A stretch of 11,606 nucleotides of DNA from Nitrosopumilaceae archaeon (GTDB taxonomy: Archaea > Thermoproteota > Nitrososphaeria > Nitrososphaerales > Nitrosopumilaceae), in assembly GCA_007571225.1 (NCBI GenBank), contig RKRU01000179.1:1-11606 (forward strand), in the 5' to 3' direction. The notes beneath the pieces are model-generated. The model worked only from the letters and a program-made list of their open reading frames with translations, was not told where the DNA came from and did not search any database. Shown here in pieces: positions 5,523 to 11,606 of this stretch. A program made the position numbers and the translations under genes. Positions within the stretch are counted from its first letter, which is position 1. Each line of letters starts with the position of its first letter.

Positions 5523-5936
5523 ATGGAGAATGGAATGTCACATCGAAGGCCGTTTAACCGGTTCAGGAATAAACGACCTTCCATTCCAATAGAGAAGAAG
5601 GTTGAGATGTTCATTTTAAAAAATTCCCAAAACGGATATTTTACAAAATTTTCTACAATAACATCCAAGTTCAACATATCGGAACCTGAAACTTGGAATG
5701 TAGTGGGGATGCTGCTCTCAGACGGCGGCGTAGAGTCCATACACGACCCGAATTCAGGCGAGATGAAGATCTGCGAGACGGGTAAAAAATACCACATAAT
5801 GAGCATGAGCCGCAAGCGCAGGTTTGAAGAAAAGCCAACTGACAGGTCAAGCAGCTCAAACAATCACAATCACAATCACAACAATCACAATAGCAGTAAC
5901 CGGCAGCGCAGATACCGTCAAAACAGGCGAGACTAA
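5523..5936 (+). CDS. winged-helix-like protein with His/Asn/Arg-rich tail
   Basis: The 137-aa protein has a basic, Arg-rich N-terminus (1-20), a compact domain at about 23-92, and a low-complexity tail. In the domain I read a first helix (KVEMFIL), a second (FSTITSKF), a recognition-like helix (SEPETWNVVGMLLSDG) and a beta-wing (VESIHDPNSGEMKICETGK). This is the pattern of a winged helix-turn-helix. The tail (about 109-137) is Ser/Asn/His repeats ending in Arg-rich QRRYRQNRR, suggesting RNA or DNA binding or metal-binding disorder. The hexamer repeats that encode it (5861-5890) can vary in number. I infer a small archaeal DNA/RNA-binding protein; no specific family name is secure. An alternative start is Met5 (5535). 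Confidence 0.75.
   Translation: MENGMSHRRPFNRFRNKRPSIPIEKKVEMFILKNSQNGYFTKFSTITSKFNISEPETWNVVGMLLSDGGVESIHDPNSGEMKICETGKKYHIMSMSRKRRFEEKPTDRSSSSNNHNHNHNNHNSSNRQRRYRQNRRD
5861..5890 (+). repeat. CAATCA/CACAAT microsatellite-like repeat in the tail of the winged-helix gene
   Basis: Six-base units reading Asn-His alternate, with one three-base interruption, in a coding context. The unit length keeps the frame, so repeat number could change tail length without breaking the gene. Confidence 0.8.
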
Positions 5937-6524
5937 AAAAGAGGCGTAGGCGATACTATTAACACAATGGCAATAGCTGCGCCTGTTGTAATATCACTAT
6001 TAGCTGTATAATCTGCACTGGCAGGCATTGTTCATCCTTTTTGCCACTACATAATTGAACCAAAATGTAATGACAAAAGGAGAGGATATGGCATACATGC
6101 CGACATGCCGCGTTGGAATGAATCGGATGCTGATGGGTGTAAAAAGGCGTGCCGCCGAAGAGTCGTGTATCTGGTCCATTAATCCAAGTGGAATGAATTT
6201 GACGACATAACATGTGCAGAAAGTCCACCGGTGTGGCAGCCAGGGGCTGTCCAGCACTGTATACTAGTCTGATGGCACGACTGCTTGCCAGTACATGCGG
6301 TCACCTGTATTATCTAGAGGCAGGCCGTGTACAGGTTCGATACAGCCATACACATATGCCCGTAAGATCAGGGTGTGGCGCAAAACCTACCAAAGATTTA
6401 GGCCCGGTTTAACCTTGAAGACATACAGCCAGTCATGATAATCTGCGGCATGGTGGGAAAGAGGGCACACAGACAAAGCCACACCGGTAAAAACCATTAA
6501 TTTGAAGTGGTGCCAATACGGCTT
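5937..6524. other. 588-base region without a convincing gene
   Basis: Frames of 60-90 codons on both strands overlap each other, lack any recognisable domain and have composition like non-coding DNA. There is a 14-codon hydrophobic frame at 5967-6011 (MAIAAPVVISLLAV), too short to assess. No tRNA or other RNA gene was recognised. Confidence 0.5.
6497..6503 (+). promoter_or_regulatory. TATA-like box of the 6525 gene
   Basis: TTAATTT is centred about 25 bases before the ATG at 6525, the distance expected for a leaderless archaeal transcript starting at the ATG. It supports that start over the GTG at 6507. Confidence 0.45.
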
Positions 6525-7013
6525 ATGTCACTTGGAATAGAATGGCAAACCGAGTTTTATGGAATATCGTGGGCTTATGAGCTGGACAGGCTGGTCATCT
6601 CGCTTGTATTTGAGGACAAGAGACTGGCAGCGTCCGTGGCGGGGGCAGTAGAGCGGTGGAGCAGCAAGTTTACAAGACTCACGATAATTGAAATGAACGA
6701 CGACGAGTTTGCTATGTGTTGCTATCAGGACCCGCAGGTATCAAGGGACGAACACAACATCGGACTATTTAGGACGGGAATGAAACAAAGAAGTGGATAT
6801 GGGCAGGCAAAGTCCATGATTCTGGAGAGATCCCCGCTTGTACAGATTGCCTATGCAGCAGATGTCCGAGATATGGGTACGTACGAGCAGGTCTCCAAAC
6901 TGATCCCGATAAGAAAGTGCCGCATAATACACGAACGGGAGCTGAAAAAACAAGAGTACTATTATGAAAAGCAAGCAATTGACCAGAGCAGGACAGGAGT
7001 TACGTTTACCTAG
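6525..7013 (+). CDS. hypothetical protein (162 aa)
   Basis: I do not recognise this protein. It is soluble, with no signal peptide or membrane segment. The N-terminal half (about 1-70) looks alpha/beta (EFYGISWAYELDRLVISLVFE, then a helix with AAS-AGAVERW and a strand TRLTIIEM). A central segment (about 75-105) is rich in Gly, Arg and Gln. The C-terminal part has a charged helix (ERELKKQEYYYEKQAIDQ, about 136-153) that may form a coiled coil. The start at ATG 6525 is preferred because a TATA-like box lies 25 bases upstream; GTG 6507 would add six residues. The gene stands alone with large gaps on both sides and a T-rich end signal. It is probably a real lineage-specific gene, function unknown. 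Confidence 0.7.
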   Translation: MSLGIEWQTEFYGISWAYELDRLVISLVFEDKRLAASVAGAVERWSSKFTRLTIIEMNDDEFAMCCYQDPQVSRDEHNIGLFRTGMKQRSGYGQAKSMILERSPLVQIAYAADVRDMGTYEQVSKLIPIRKCRIIHERELKKQEYYYEKQAIDQSRTGVTFT

Positions 7014-7068
7014 TTCTGCAGGCCATATGTTGGTGCCCTGTCATGATAATCTATTGTAATTGTCATGA

Positions 7069-7090
7069 ATTTTTACAGTCTTTTTTTTTT
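7069..7090 (+). terminator. T-rich transcription end signal
   Basis: ATTTTTA followed by CAGTC and a run of ten T, then GACTG, about 60-75 bases after the stop codon of the 162-aa gene. Archaeal termination commonly uses T-tracts; the short CAGTC/GACTG arms could also pair. Confidence 0.5.
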
Positions 7091-7472
7091 GACTGAATAC
7101 GGTCGTGGGGTGGTGCAGGATCCGCTTTTGTGATGCGAGTGGCAGATTACCCCTGTGGGGGAAAGTAGGCGGCATATGTGTGAAATAGTGACAGTGGTGC
7201 ATTTGGATGGAAATCCAAACTGATTTCAAAAAAAAAAATACATGACATGACCGATATCATGTTGTCTCTAAGTGGCGCCTGCCTTTTACAACACGCCTGC
7301 TGCTACACTCTAAGTGTCCATGGTTGCGTCTCTGTAAGCTCCGGGACTTGGCGTCGGAGGCTCTGGTGTTGTAATGGCAGTAGACTGCATATAGACTGCC
7401 TGCAAGACTCACGGGCCGTATCCTGTCCTTTAGTGGCAAAAAACCTGACAACGCCCGTGTGTGCAGTGCATC
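7091..7472. other. 382-base stretch without a recognised feature
   Basis: An A-run lies at 7229-7238. Short overlapping frames on both strands have no domain. I see no tRNA or conserved RNA motif. The second half (7260-7470) is more GC-rich than the first, so a small unannotated RNA cannot be excluded. Confidence 0.4.
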
Positions 7473-7480
7473 TTAATAAT
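7473..7480 (+). promoter_or_regulatory. TATA box of the CDP-alcohol phosphatidyltransferase gene
   Basis: TTAATAAT is centred about 25 bases before ATG 7501, which fits a leaderless transcript and decides the start. Confidence 0.55.
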
Positions 7481-7500
7481 ACATGTGTATCAGCGGTATC

Positions 7501-8067
7501 ATGCTAAACAACCTCCGCGATGCGCTAAGGCCGGTACTTGAGAGACTGGGCCGCGGCTTCTCCTCTACTGGACTCTCGCCCAACTTTTGGACTTGTGTGG
7601 GACTCGTCCTTGCACTGACAGCAGCCGTTGCGTACGGCCTGGGATTTGAGCATGCTCTGCTGGTTGGAGGAATCCTGATTTTGATATCTGGATTCTTCGA
7701 TATAGTCGACGGACAGGTGGCGCGCGTTACAGGCAAGGCATCTAGCAGAGGGGCGTACCTAGATTCCGTTTCAGATAAGATAGCTGAATCTGCAATATTT
7801 GTGGGCATTGTCGTGGGGGGATATGCAGAGCCATGGCTTGTCGTTCTTGCCGCAACGCTCTCACTGCTGGTGGGTTATGCACGCGCAAAGTCCGATTCAC
7901 TCAACATCAAGATGCAAGGTATTGGAATAGGCGAGAGGGCGGAGAGACTACTGGTGATTGCCATAGTGGGGATTATCGGATATATGGAGGCGGCCCTAGT
8001 CATAGTGTCGATAATTGCTGGAATTACACTTGTGCAGCGCATGATAGTGACTATGAGACAGCTGTGA
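7501..8067 (+). CDS. CDP-alcohol phosphatidyltransferase, probably archaetidylinositol phosphate synthase
   Basis: Integral membrane enzyme that joins an alcohol phosphate to CDP-archaeol to make polar lipid head groups; the archaeal relatives use inositol phosphate. The complete family signature is visible: D67-IV-D70-G71-QV-A74-R75, eight residues, G84-AYL-D88-SVS-D92, whose Asp residues bind the metal and CDP. The N-terminal part carries LSPNFWT before the first helix, and YARAKSD (126-132) follows the catalytic region, as in inositol-type members. About six hydrophobic segments are seen (roughly 28-48, 52-68, 95-108, 112-125, 148-162, 163-178). Length 188 aa is normal. ATG 7501 is chosen over ATG 7483 because of the TATA spacing and because homologues begin near MLN-LR. 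The 35-aa zinc-ribbon gene overlaps its stop codon, so the two are probably co-translated. The exact head group is inferred. Confidence 0.88.
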   Translation: MLNNLRDALRPVLERLGRGFSSTGLSPNFWTCVGLVLALTAAVAYGLGFEHALLVGGILILISGFFDIVDGQVARVTGKASSRGAYLDSVSDKIAESAIFVGIVVGGYAEPWLVVLAATLSLLVGYARAKSDSLNIKMQGIGIGERAERLLVIAIVGIIGYMEAALVIVSIIAGITLVQRMIVTMRQL

Positions 8068-8171
8068 GTGTTGGTACAGTCTGCTGTGCCTGCGCCCATA
8101 GCAAGCACTCGGAGTTCTCTGTGAACAGACTGCGCGGCAAAAATACGTGCCATCTATGTAATTTGGCTTGA
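8064..8171 (+). CDS. 35-aa zinc-ribbon microprotein
   Basis: Starts with GTG, which overlaps the TGA of the preceding gene (GTGA), and encodes 35 residues. It has two cysteine knuckles: C7-C8-A-C10 near the start and C29-HL-C32 near the end, 18 residues apart, plus His12 and His15. This is a minimal zinc-ribbon arrangement. It has no membrane segment. The overlap, the paired cysteines and the stop soon after the second knuckle argue for a real gene that size cut-offs would miss. A role is unknown; it might regulate or accompany the lipid enzyme, or only be co-transcribed. The lack of an ATG is a weakness. Confidence 0.6.
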   Translation: MSVGTVCCACAHSKHSEFSVNRLRGKNTCHLCNLA

Positions 8172-8311
8172 GCATCCAATACTGAGTATAAATCTGGCAT
8201 GGTGTTTACGCCCAACCTGAACGGTTACTGCATGCTAGTAATGCATGGGTCCCATATGAATAAACGACAGACCCTGGACAGAAATCCCGCAGGCTACCTG
8301 AACCGAACTTG

Positions 8312-8395
8312 GTAACTGTTTATGTCCAGCGTAAATAATTTACCAAATTTGTGCCTAGAATCGATCATTCGGGTGTGGGGGGTGTAAACAGTTAC
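8312..8395 (+). mobile_element. 84-bp MITE copy C with 8-bp target duplication
   Basis: Same 84-base length and termini as copy A, with eleven differences from A, all transitions, no gaps. It is flanked by perfect 8-base direct repeats CGAACTTG at 8304-8311 and 8396-8403. It lies between the zinc-ribbon gene and the 3' end of the S26e gene. Confidence 0.92.
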
Positions 8396-8403
8396 CGAAC
8401 TTG

Positions 8404-8633
8404 AGCAACTGCACATGTTTATCTAAAAATCGTAGAATTAGGTGAGTTTTTTGCTATGCGTCACTACTGCAAACAGACTTTTGGAGATGTATTACATGTT
8501 TTTTAATTGCAGTATCTGCTTGGGATCCCTGTGCCCGAATGTTTGAGTTCTAGTACAAATCCGACAGGCTTAATACAGGAGCTGGACAGTTACGTGTTGC
8601 GCAACTTAGCTTGCAGCGAACCGATCGTAGATG
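8404..8633. other. 230-base gap after the S26e gene
   Basis: AT-rich. Two T-runs (8449-8454 and 8499-8504, plus strand) are the only notable sequence. No gene or RNA recognised. Confidence 0.4.
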
Positions 8634-8921
8634 CTAGCGCAGCTTGCCGCGCTTGCGCCTGTTGTCTGCGGATCTGATCTTTAATATCTTAAAGTGTATG
8701 GCGCACGATATACAGTACCACTTTAGTATTGTAGGTGATGCAATGTATGCTCCCTGTGCGCGCAGCTCCTTTGCAAGTGTGTGCTCCACTAGACTCAGCT
8801 TGGATGTGACCTTCTTTGCCTTGTCCTTTGGGACGGTCTGGCCGCAGTTGGTACACTGAACAACCCCAGAGTAGCCCTTTCCGCCCTTTGTCCGTCCGCG
8901 GCTTGCGCGTTTCAGAGGCAT
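8634..8921 (-). CDS. rps26e: small-subunit ribosomal protein S26e
   Basis: Component of the 30S subunit near the mRNA exit/platform region, shared by eukaryotes and some archaea (Thermoproteota and Nitrososphaeria among them). The 95-aa sequence starts with the characteristic basic MPLKRASRGRTKGG. It has two zinc knuckles C23-TN-C26 and C70-IS-C73, the second in the conserved YCISCAIH context. It ends in a basic tail (NRRKRGKLR). Length fits the archaeal family. A TATA-like box 26 bases upstream of the ATG supports this start and leaderless expression. It is flanked by non-coding DNA on both sides, so it is transcribed alone. Confidence 0.95.
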   Translation of the reverse strand: MPLKRASRGRTKGGKGYSGVVQCTNCGQTVPKDKAKKVTSKLSLVEHTLAKELRAQGAYIASPTILKWYCISCAIHFKILKIRSADNRRKRGKLR

Positions 8922-8941
8922 ACATTCCTGAGAGTTTGCTT

Positions 8942-8950
8942 ACTTATAAT
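8942..8950 (-). promoter_or_regulatory. TATA box of the S26e gene
   Basis: Minus strand ATTATAAGT, centred about 26 bases before the start codon at 8921. Confidence 0.6.
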
Positions 8951-9080
8951 CCTGCGTATGCAGACTGAGCATCAGTTTATCTGTCTATTATATGCATTGG
9001 GCAGTACTGTTACACGCGCTCAAATCCGTCTAAACAGCTCACACCACCTACTAGAGTCCTTTTTTACGGCCATTTTTGTA

Positions 9081-9326
9081 GATTCTCTCCAGAATACAGG
9101 TGCTGGCTTAGTTGTTTACGACCAACCACGCCTGATCACAGCTACTACAACATCAAATACACAAAGACGGCATGATTTTAACAGCAATCATATCCTCATA
9201 AAACTAACTATGTCATTCATAAGATTTGTTGGATCTTAATCTACAACACAATCACCTAATTCTGCTATGTTTTTTGACAAAGTCATTATCTGAGACTGTC
9301 TAGGTCCCGTATTTTGAGGAGAACCC
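9081..9326 (-). repeat. dispersed ~250-bp repeat, copy 2
   Basis: Reverse complement of copy 1 at 983-1255, a little shorter through several small gaps. The inverted ends are visible as CCAGAATACAGGTGCTGGC at 9089-9107 and GTCCCGTATTTTGAGGAGAA at 9304-9323. Overlapping open frames here (for example 8958-9239) have no recognisable domain and run across the repeat boundary, so I treat them as chance. Confidence 0.65.
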
Positions 9327-9333
9327 GCGATGA

Positions 9334-9543
9334 CATGACAATAGTGGCAATGGTGGCAGCATCAGCATCAACATCAGCCGTAGCAATAATAATAATAACA
9401 ACAACAACTGCAATGACAGAGTCGGTAGCAGCTGTAGCCGCAGCAAACCGCACATCTATAGCAGAGTCACGAACCTGCTGTTTAATGCAGGCCCTGTAAA
9501 CCCGCCCGGTCTTGCCGATCTAAAAAGCGTGGCTGATGTATAG
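9334..9543 (+). pseudogene. Asn-rich relic reading frame, no start codon
   Basis: An open frame of 69 codons with no ATG, GTG or TTG near its beginning, ending in TAG directly against the stop codon of ilvD. It reads Gly/Ser/Ile/Asn-rich sequence with a run of eight Asn (trinucleotide AAT/AAC, about 9388-9411). It closes with NPPGLADLKSVADV, which looks protein-like. It may be the tail of a decayed gene whose front was displaced by the adjacent repeat, or simple trinucleotide-repeat DNA. Confidence 0.3.
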
Positions 9544-11295
9544 TCATACAAGATTCGGCCTGGTGACTGCCCCCTCCGCAGCAGATCCTACAAGCGAGGC
9601 AAACTTTGCAAGCGCCCCAGTCTGGTAGTTTGGCGCGGGCCTTCTCCACCTCTTCCTGCGCGCCTCCATCTCTTCTTGCTGCACGCGTACGTCTATGCGA
9701 TTCTCCTTGGTGTCTATTACGATTGTATCGTCGTCCTCAAGCAGTGCTATTGGTCCTCCCACGTACGCCTCTGGCGCAACATGGCCTACCATGAATCCCC
9801 GGGTTCCACCAGAGAATCTGCCGTCTGTGACCATGGCAACGTGTCTTCCCAGTCCCTGGCCCACAAGGGCTGCCGTGGTTGCAAGCATCTCGCGCATGCC
9901 CGGCCCGCCCTTTGGACCTTCGTATCTTATTACAACCACATCCCCCTTTGTTATGTCTCCCCGGGACACCGCATCAAAGGCATCCTCCTCGCGGTCAAAG
10001 ACGCGCGCTCTTCCCTCAAACCGGGTCATCTCAACTCCTGCTGTCTTTATTACGGCACCATCGGGAGCCAGCGTTCCCTTGAGGATTAGAGCAGTGCCCG
10101 TATCATGTATCGGATCGTCTATCGTTCTTAGAATGCGCGGTTCTATACCTTGCGATTCACGTTCCAAGGACGGTGTTGTACCCGGATCCTGCATGCGGCC
10201 TGAGGCTGGCCTTATGGTTACGCCGAGGTTCTCAGAGCGGAGATTCTCCGATATGGTCCTGCCCGTAACCGTAATACAGTCAGGGTTGAGCAGTCCTGCA
10301 TCAAGTAGCCGCTTTAACACTATGGGTATTCCGCCTATGCGGTCCAGCGAGTTCATGACATAGTTTCCGCCGGGCTTCATGTCTGCTAGGTGCGGAGTTC
10401 TCTTGCGTATGCGCTCAAAGTCATCATATGTAAGGTCAACTCCAACCTCCCTTGAGAGGGCGAGCAGGTGCAGTATCCCGTTTGTGGACCCCCCCACTGC
10501 ATTGAGCACCGTAATGCTGTTCTCAAACGCCTCATACGTGAGGATGTCCCTAGGCCTCGTGCCCGACTCTAGCAGGCTAGCGCATGCGACACCTGTGTTG
10601 TACACGATCTCCTTGCGCCTTGAGTCTTCTGCAGGCGGACTAGCGCTTCCGGGCAGGGCAAGCCCTATCGCCTCAGATATCGAGGCCATCGTGTTTGCAG
10701 TAAACATACCGCCGCACGAACCGGCATTTGGGCAAGCCGTATCCTCTATACTCTTTAACTGCTCAAGTGAGATGGAGCCTGCGTCATATGCGCCCACCGC
10801 CTCGTATACGTCCACTATGGTAAGCTCCCTGTCGTCAAGTACGCCCGGCATTATGGTACCGCCATATACGAATACGGAGGGTATGTCCAATCTTGCCATT
10901 GCCATCATGGTGCCGGGCAGGCTCTTGTCGCATCCTGCAATCCCGACCATCGCATCATACTGGTGCGCCCTTACCATGAGCTCTATGGAATCTGCAATGA
11001 CCTCGCGTGATACAAGGGACGACTTCATACCCTCGTGCCCCATGGCTATTCCGTCGCTGACTGCGATTGTGGAGAACTCCCTAGGGGTTGCGCCGGCTTC
11101 AGATACGCCGCGCTTGGCCTCTTGCGCTAGTTCTGGCAGGTGTATGTTACACGGCGTGGCCTCGTTTCCAGTATGGCAGACGCCTACAAACGGTTTTGAT
11201 AGGTCATCGTCTGTAAGGGACATTGCTTTGTACATTGCCCTGTGCGGGGCTCTTGCGGTTCCCTCCACCACGTTTCTGCTGGATATGCCTGCCAT
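9544..11295 (-). CDS. ilvD: dihydroxy-acid dehydratase
   Basis: Cytoplasmic Fe-S dehydratase that converts 2,3-dihydroxy-isovalerate and -methylvalerate to the 2-keto acids in valine, isoleucine and leucine synthesis. The 583-aa protein shows the family landmarks: SDGIAMGHEGM (80-90), GCDKSLPGTMMAM (121-133), CPNAGSCGGMFTANTM (188-203) and near the C-terminus TDGRFSGGTRGFMVGH. Cys49, Cys122 and Cys194 are at the positions used to bind the [2Fe-2S] cluster, and Asp81, Asp123 and Lys124 fit the Mg site. It is slightly longer than the common 550-560 aa because of a C-terminal extension. The start is supported by a TATA-like box 28 bases upstream. It is intact, on the minus strand and not visibly in an operon here. 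Confidence 0.96.
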   Translation of the reverse strand: MAGISSRNVVEGTARAPHRAMYKAMSLTDDDLSKPFVGVCHTGNEATPCNIHLPELAQEAKRGVSEAGATPREFSTIAVSDGIAMGHEGMKSSLVSREVIADSIELMVRAHQYDAMVGIAGCDKSLPGTMMAMARLDIPSVFVYGGTIMPGVLDDRELTIVDVYEAVGAYDAGSISLEQLKSIEDTACPNAGSCGGMFTANTMASISEAIGLALPGSASPPAEDSRRKEIVYNTGVACASLLESGTRPRDILTYEAFENSITVLNAVGGSTNGILHLLALSREVGVDLTYDDFERIRKRTPHLADMKPGGNYVMNSLDRIGGIPIVLKRLLDAGLLNPDCITVTGRTISENLRSENLGVTIRPASGRMQDPGTTPSLERESQGIEPRILRTIDDPIHDTGTALILKGTLAPDGAVIKTAGVEMTRFEGRARVFDREEDAFDAVSRGDITKGDVVVIRYEGPKGGPGMREMLATTAALVGQGLGRHVAMVTDGRFSGGTRGFMVGHVAPEAYVGGPIALLEDDDTIVIDTKENRIDVRVQQEEMEARRKRWRRPAPNYQTGALAKFASLVGSAAEGAVTRPNLV

Positions 11296-11318
11296 GCTGG
11301 TGCTGGCATGTATGCTGT

Positions 11319-11327
11319 TATAATAAT
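11319..11327 (-). promoter_or_regulatory. TATA box of ilvD
   Basis: Minus strand TTATTATAA, centred about 28 bases before the start codon at 11295, consistent with a leaderless message. Confidence 0.5.
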
Positions 11328-11606
11328 TACTAATACAACGTGTCCTGCGTGGTATGGGGACCGGTCGGCCCTGGCCCTAGCAGGACTGCGACAGCAGCGG
11401 AGTGCCGCACCATAACGATAGTATGGGGAATTTGGTCTTGTACTTGACCATATTAAAAGGGTAGAATGCATAGTCTTTAGTCCAAACCTGATACAAAAGT
11501 ACGATACCAGAACGGCTCTCTGCAGTCTGGTGCGAATTTTTAGTCGTGTTTTGGATATGTGCAGGAGAACTATGTGCTTTTCGGGCACGTGTGAAACGGA
11601 TGTAAC
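11328..11606. other. 279-base region upstream of ilvD
   Basis: No gene recognised. A minus-strand open frame (11184-11588) overlaps ilvD out of frame and has no domain features, so it is treated as a shadow. A GC-rich segment (11341-11400) is followed by AT-rich DNA. Confidence 0.4.

Noticed and set aside
6325..6345. tRNA T-arm-like sequence GGTTCGATA
   Set aside because: The flanking bases do not form the five-pair T stem, and no acceptor or anticodon arm can be built around it.
5959..6412. Overlapping 60-90-codon frames on both strands
   Set aside because: No domain, composition unlike the neighbouring genes, mutually overlapping, no clear promoter.
6433..7053. 13-base match GTCATGATAATCT on both sides of the 162-aa gene
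   Set aside because: One or two such matches are expected by chance in a window of this size; no extension of similarity.
7257..7507. Small genes or RNA in the gap before the lipid-synthase gene
   Set aside because: Frames lack any motif, and no recognised RNA structure or conserved element was found by eye.
8958..9239. 93-codon plus-strand gene
   Set aside because: It crosses the boundary of the dispersed repeat, and the homologous part of copy 1 has no matching open frame. No domain; the nearby TATA box fits the S26e gene on the other strand.
9695..11323. Long plus-strand frames opposite ilvD
   Set aside because: They are antisense shadows of a highly biased, well-conserved ilvD; their Ser/Pro/Thr-rich composition is typical of such shadows.

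Overview
The window looks like a chromosomal segment of an ammonia-oxidising archaeon lineage (Nitrososphaeria / Thaumarchaeota), possibly of the Cenarchaeum/Nitrosopumilus type. The evidence is an archaeal-type ribosomal protein S26e, a CDP-alcohol phosphatidyltransferase of the archaetidylinositol-phosphate synthase kind, an archaeal-style dihydroxy-acid dehydratase, and several genes with a TATA-like box about 25-28 bases upstream of the start codon and no leader. The assignment to phylum is inference from gene content; no rRNA is present.

Left part (1-5260) is accessory DNA. A 116-bp imperfect inverted repeat (60-175 and 4730-4845) brackets a ~4.8-kb segment carrying two overlapping small genes (184-474, 471-770), a 64-aa C2H2 zinc-finger protein (1702-1896), a DUF922-type HExxH putative metalloprotease (2080-2616, minus) and a 497-aa protein I do not recognise (2666-4159). 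The non-coding 770-1700 stretch is packed with repeats. They comprise a duplicated 37-bp sequence, a ~270-bp repeat that has a second inverted copy near 9081-9326, three ~73-bp-spaced repeats, and an 84-bp MITE with an 8-bp target duplication. Just outside the right inverted repeat lies a truncated IS1595-family transposase remnant.

Middle part (5260-8170) holds a winged-helix protein with a His/Asn/Arg-rich tail (5523-5936), an unknown 162-aa protein (6525-7013), and a probable two-gene unit of a membrane CDP-alcohol phosphatidyltransferase (7501-8067) overlapped by a 35-aa zinc-ribbon protein (8064-8171). Right part (8170-11606) holds another MITE with a perfect 8-bp target duplication, ribosomal protein S26e (8634-8921, minus), the second copy of the ~270-bp repeat, an Asn-rich relic reading frame, and ilvD (9544-11295, minus) for branched-chain amino acid synthesis.

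Only about 55% of the window is coding by my count, which is low for a free-living archaeon. Together with three families of non-coding repeats and a dead transposase, this suggests a plastic or partly decaying region. The most unusual observation is that the three 84-bp MITE copies differ from each other almost only by transitions and have no indels. The bracketing inverted repeat shows the same bias more weakly.
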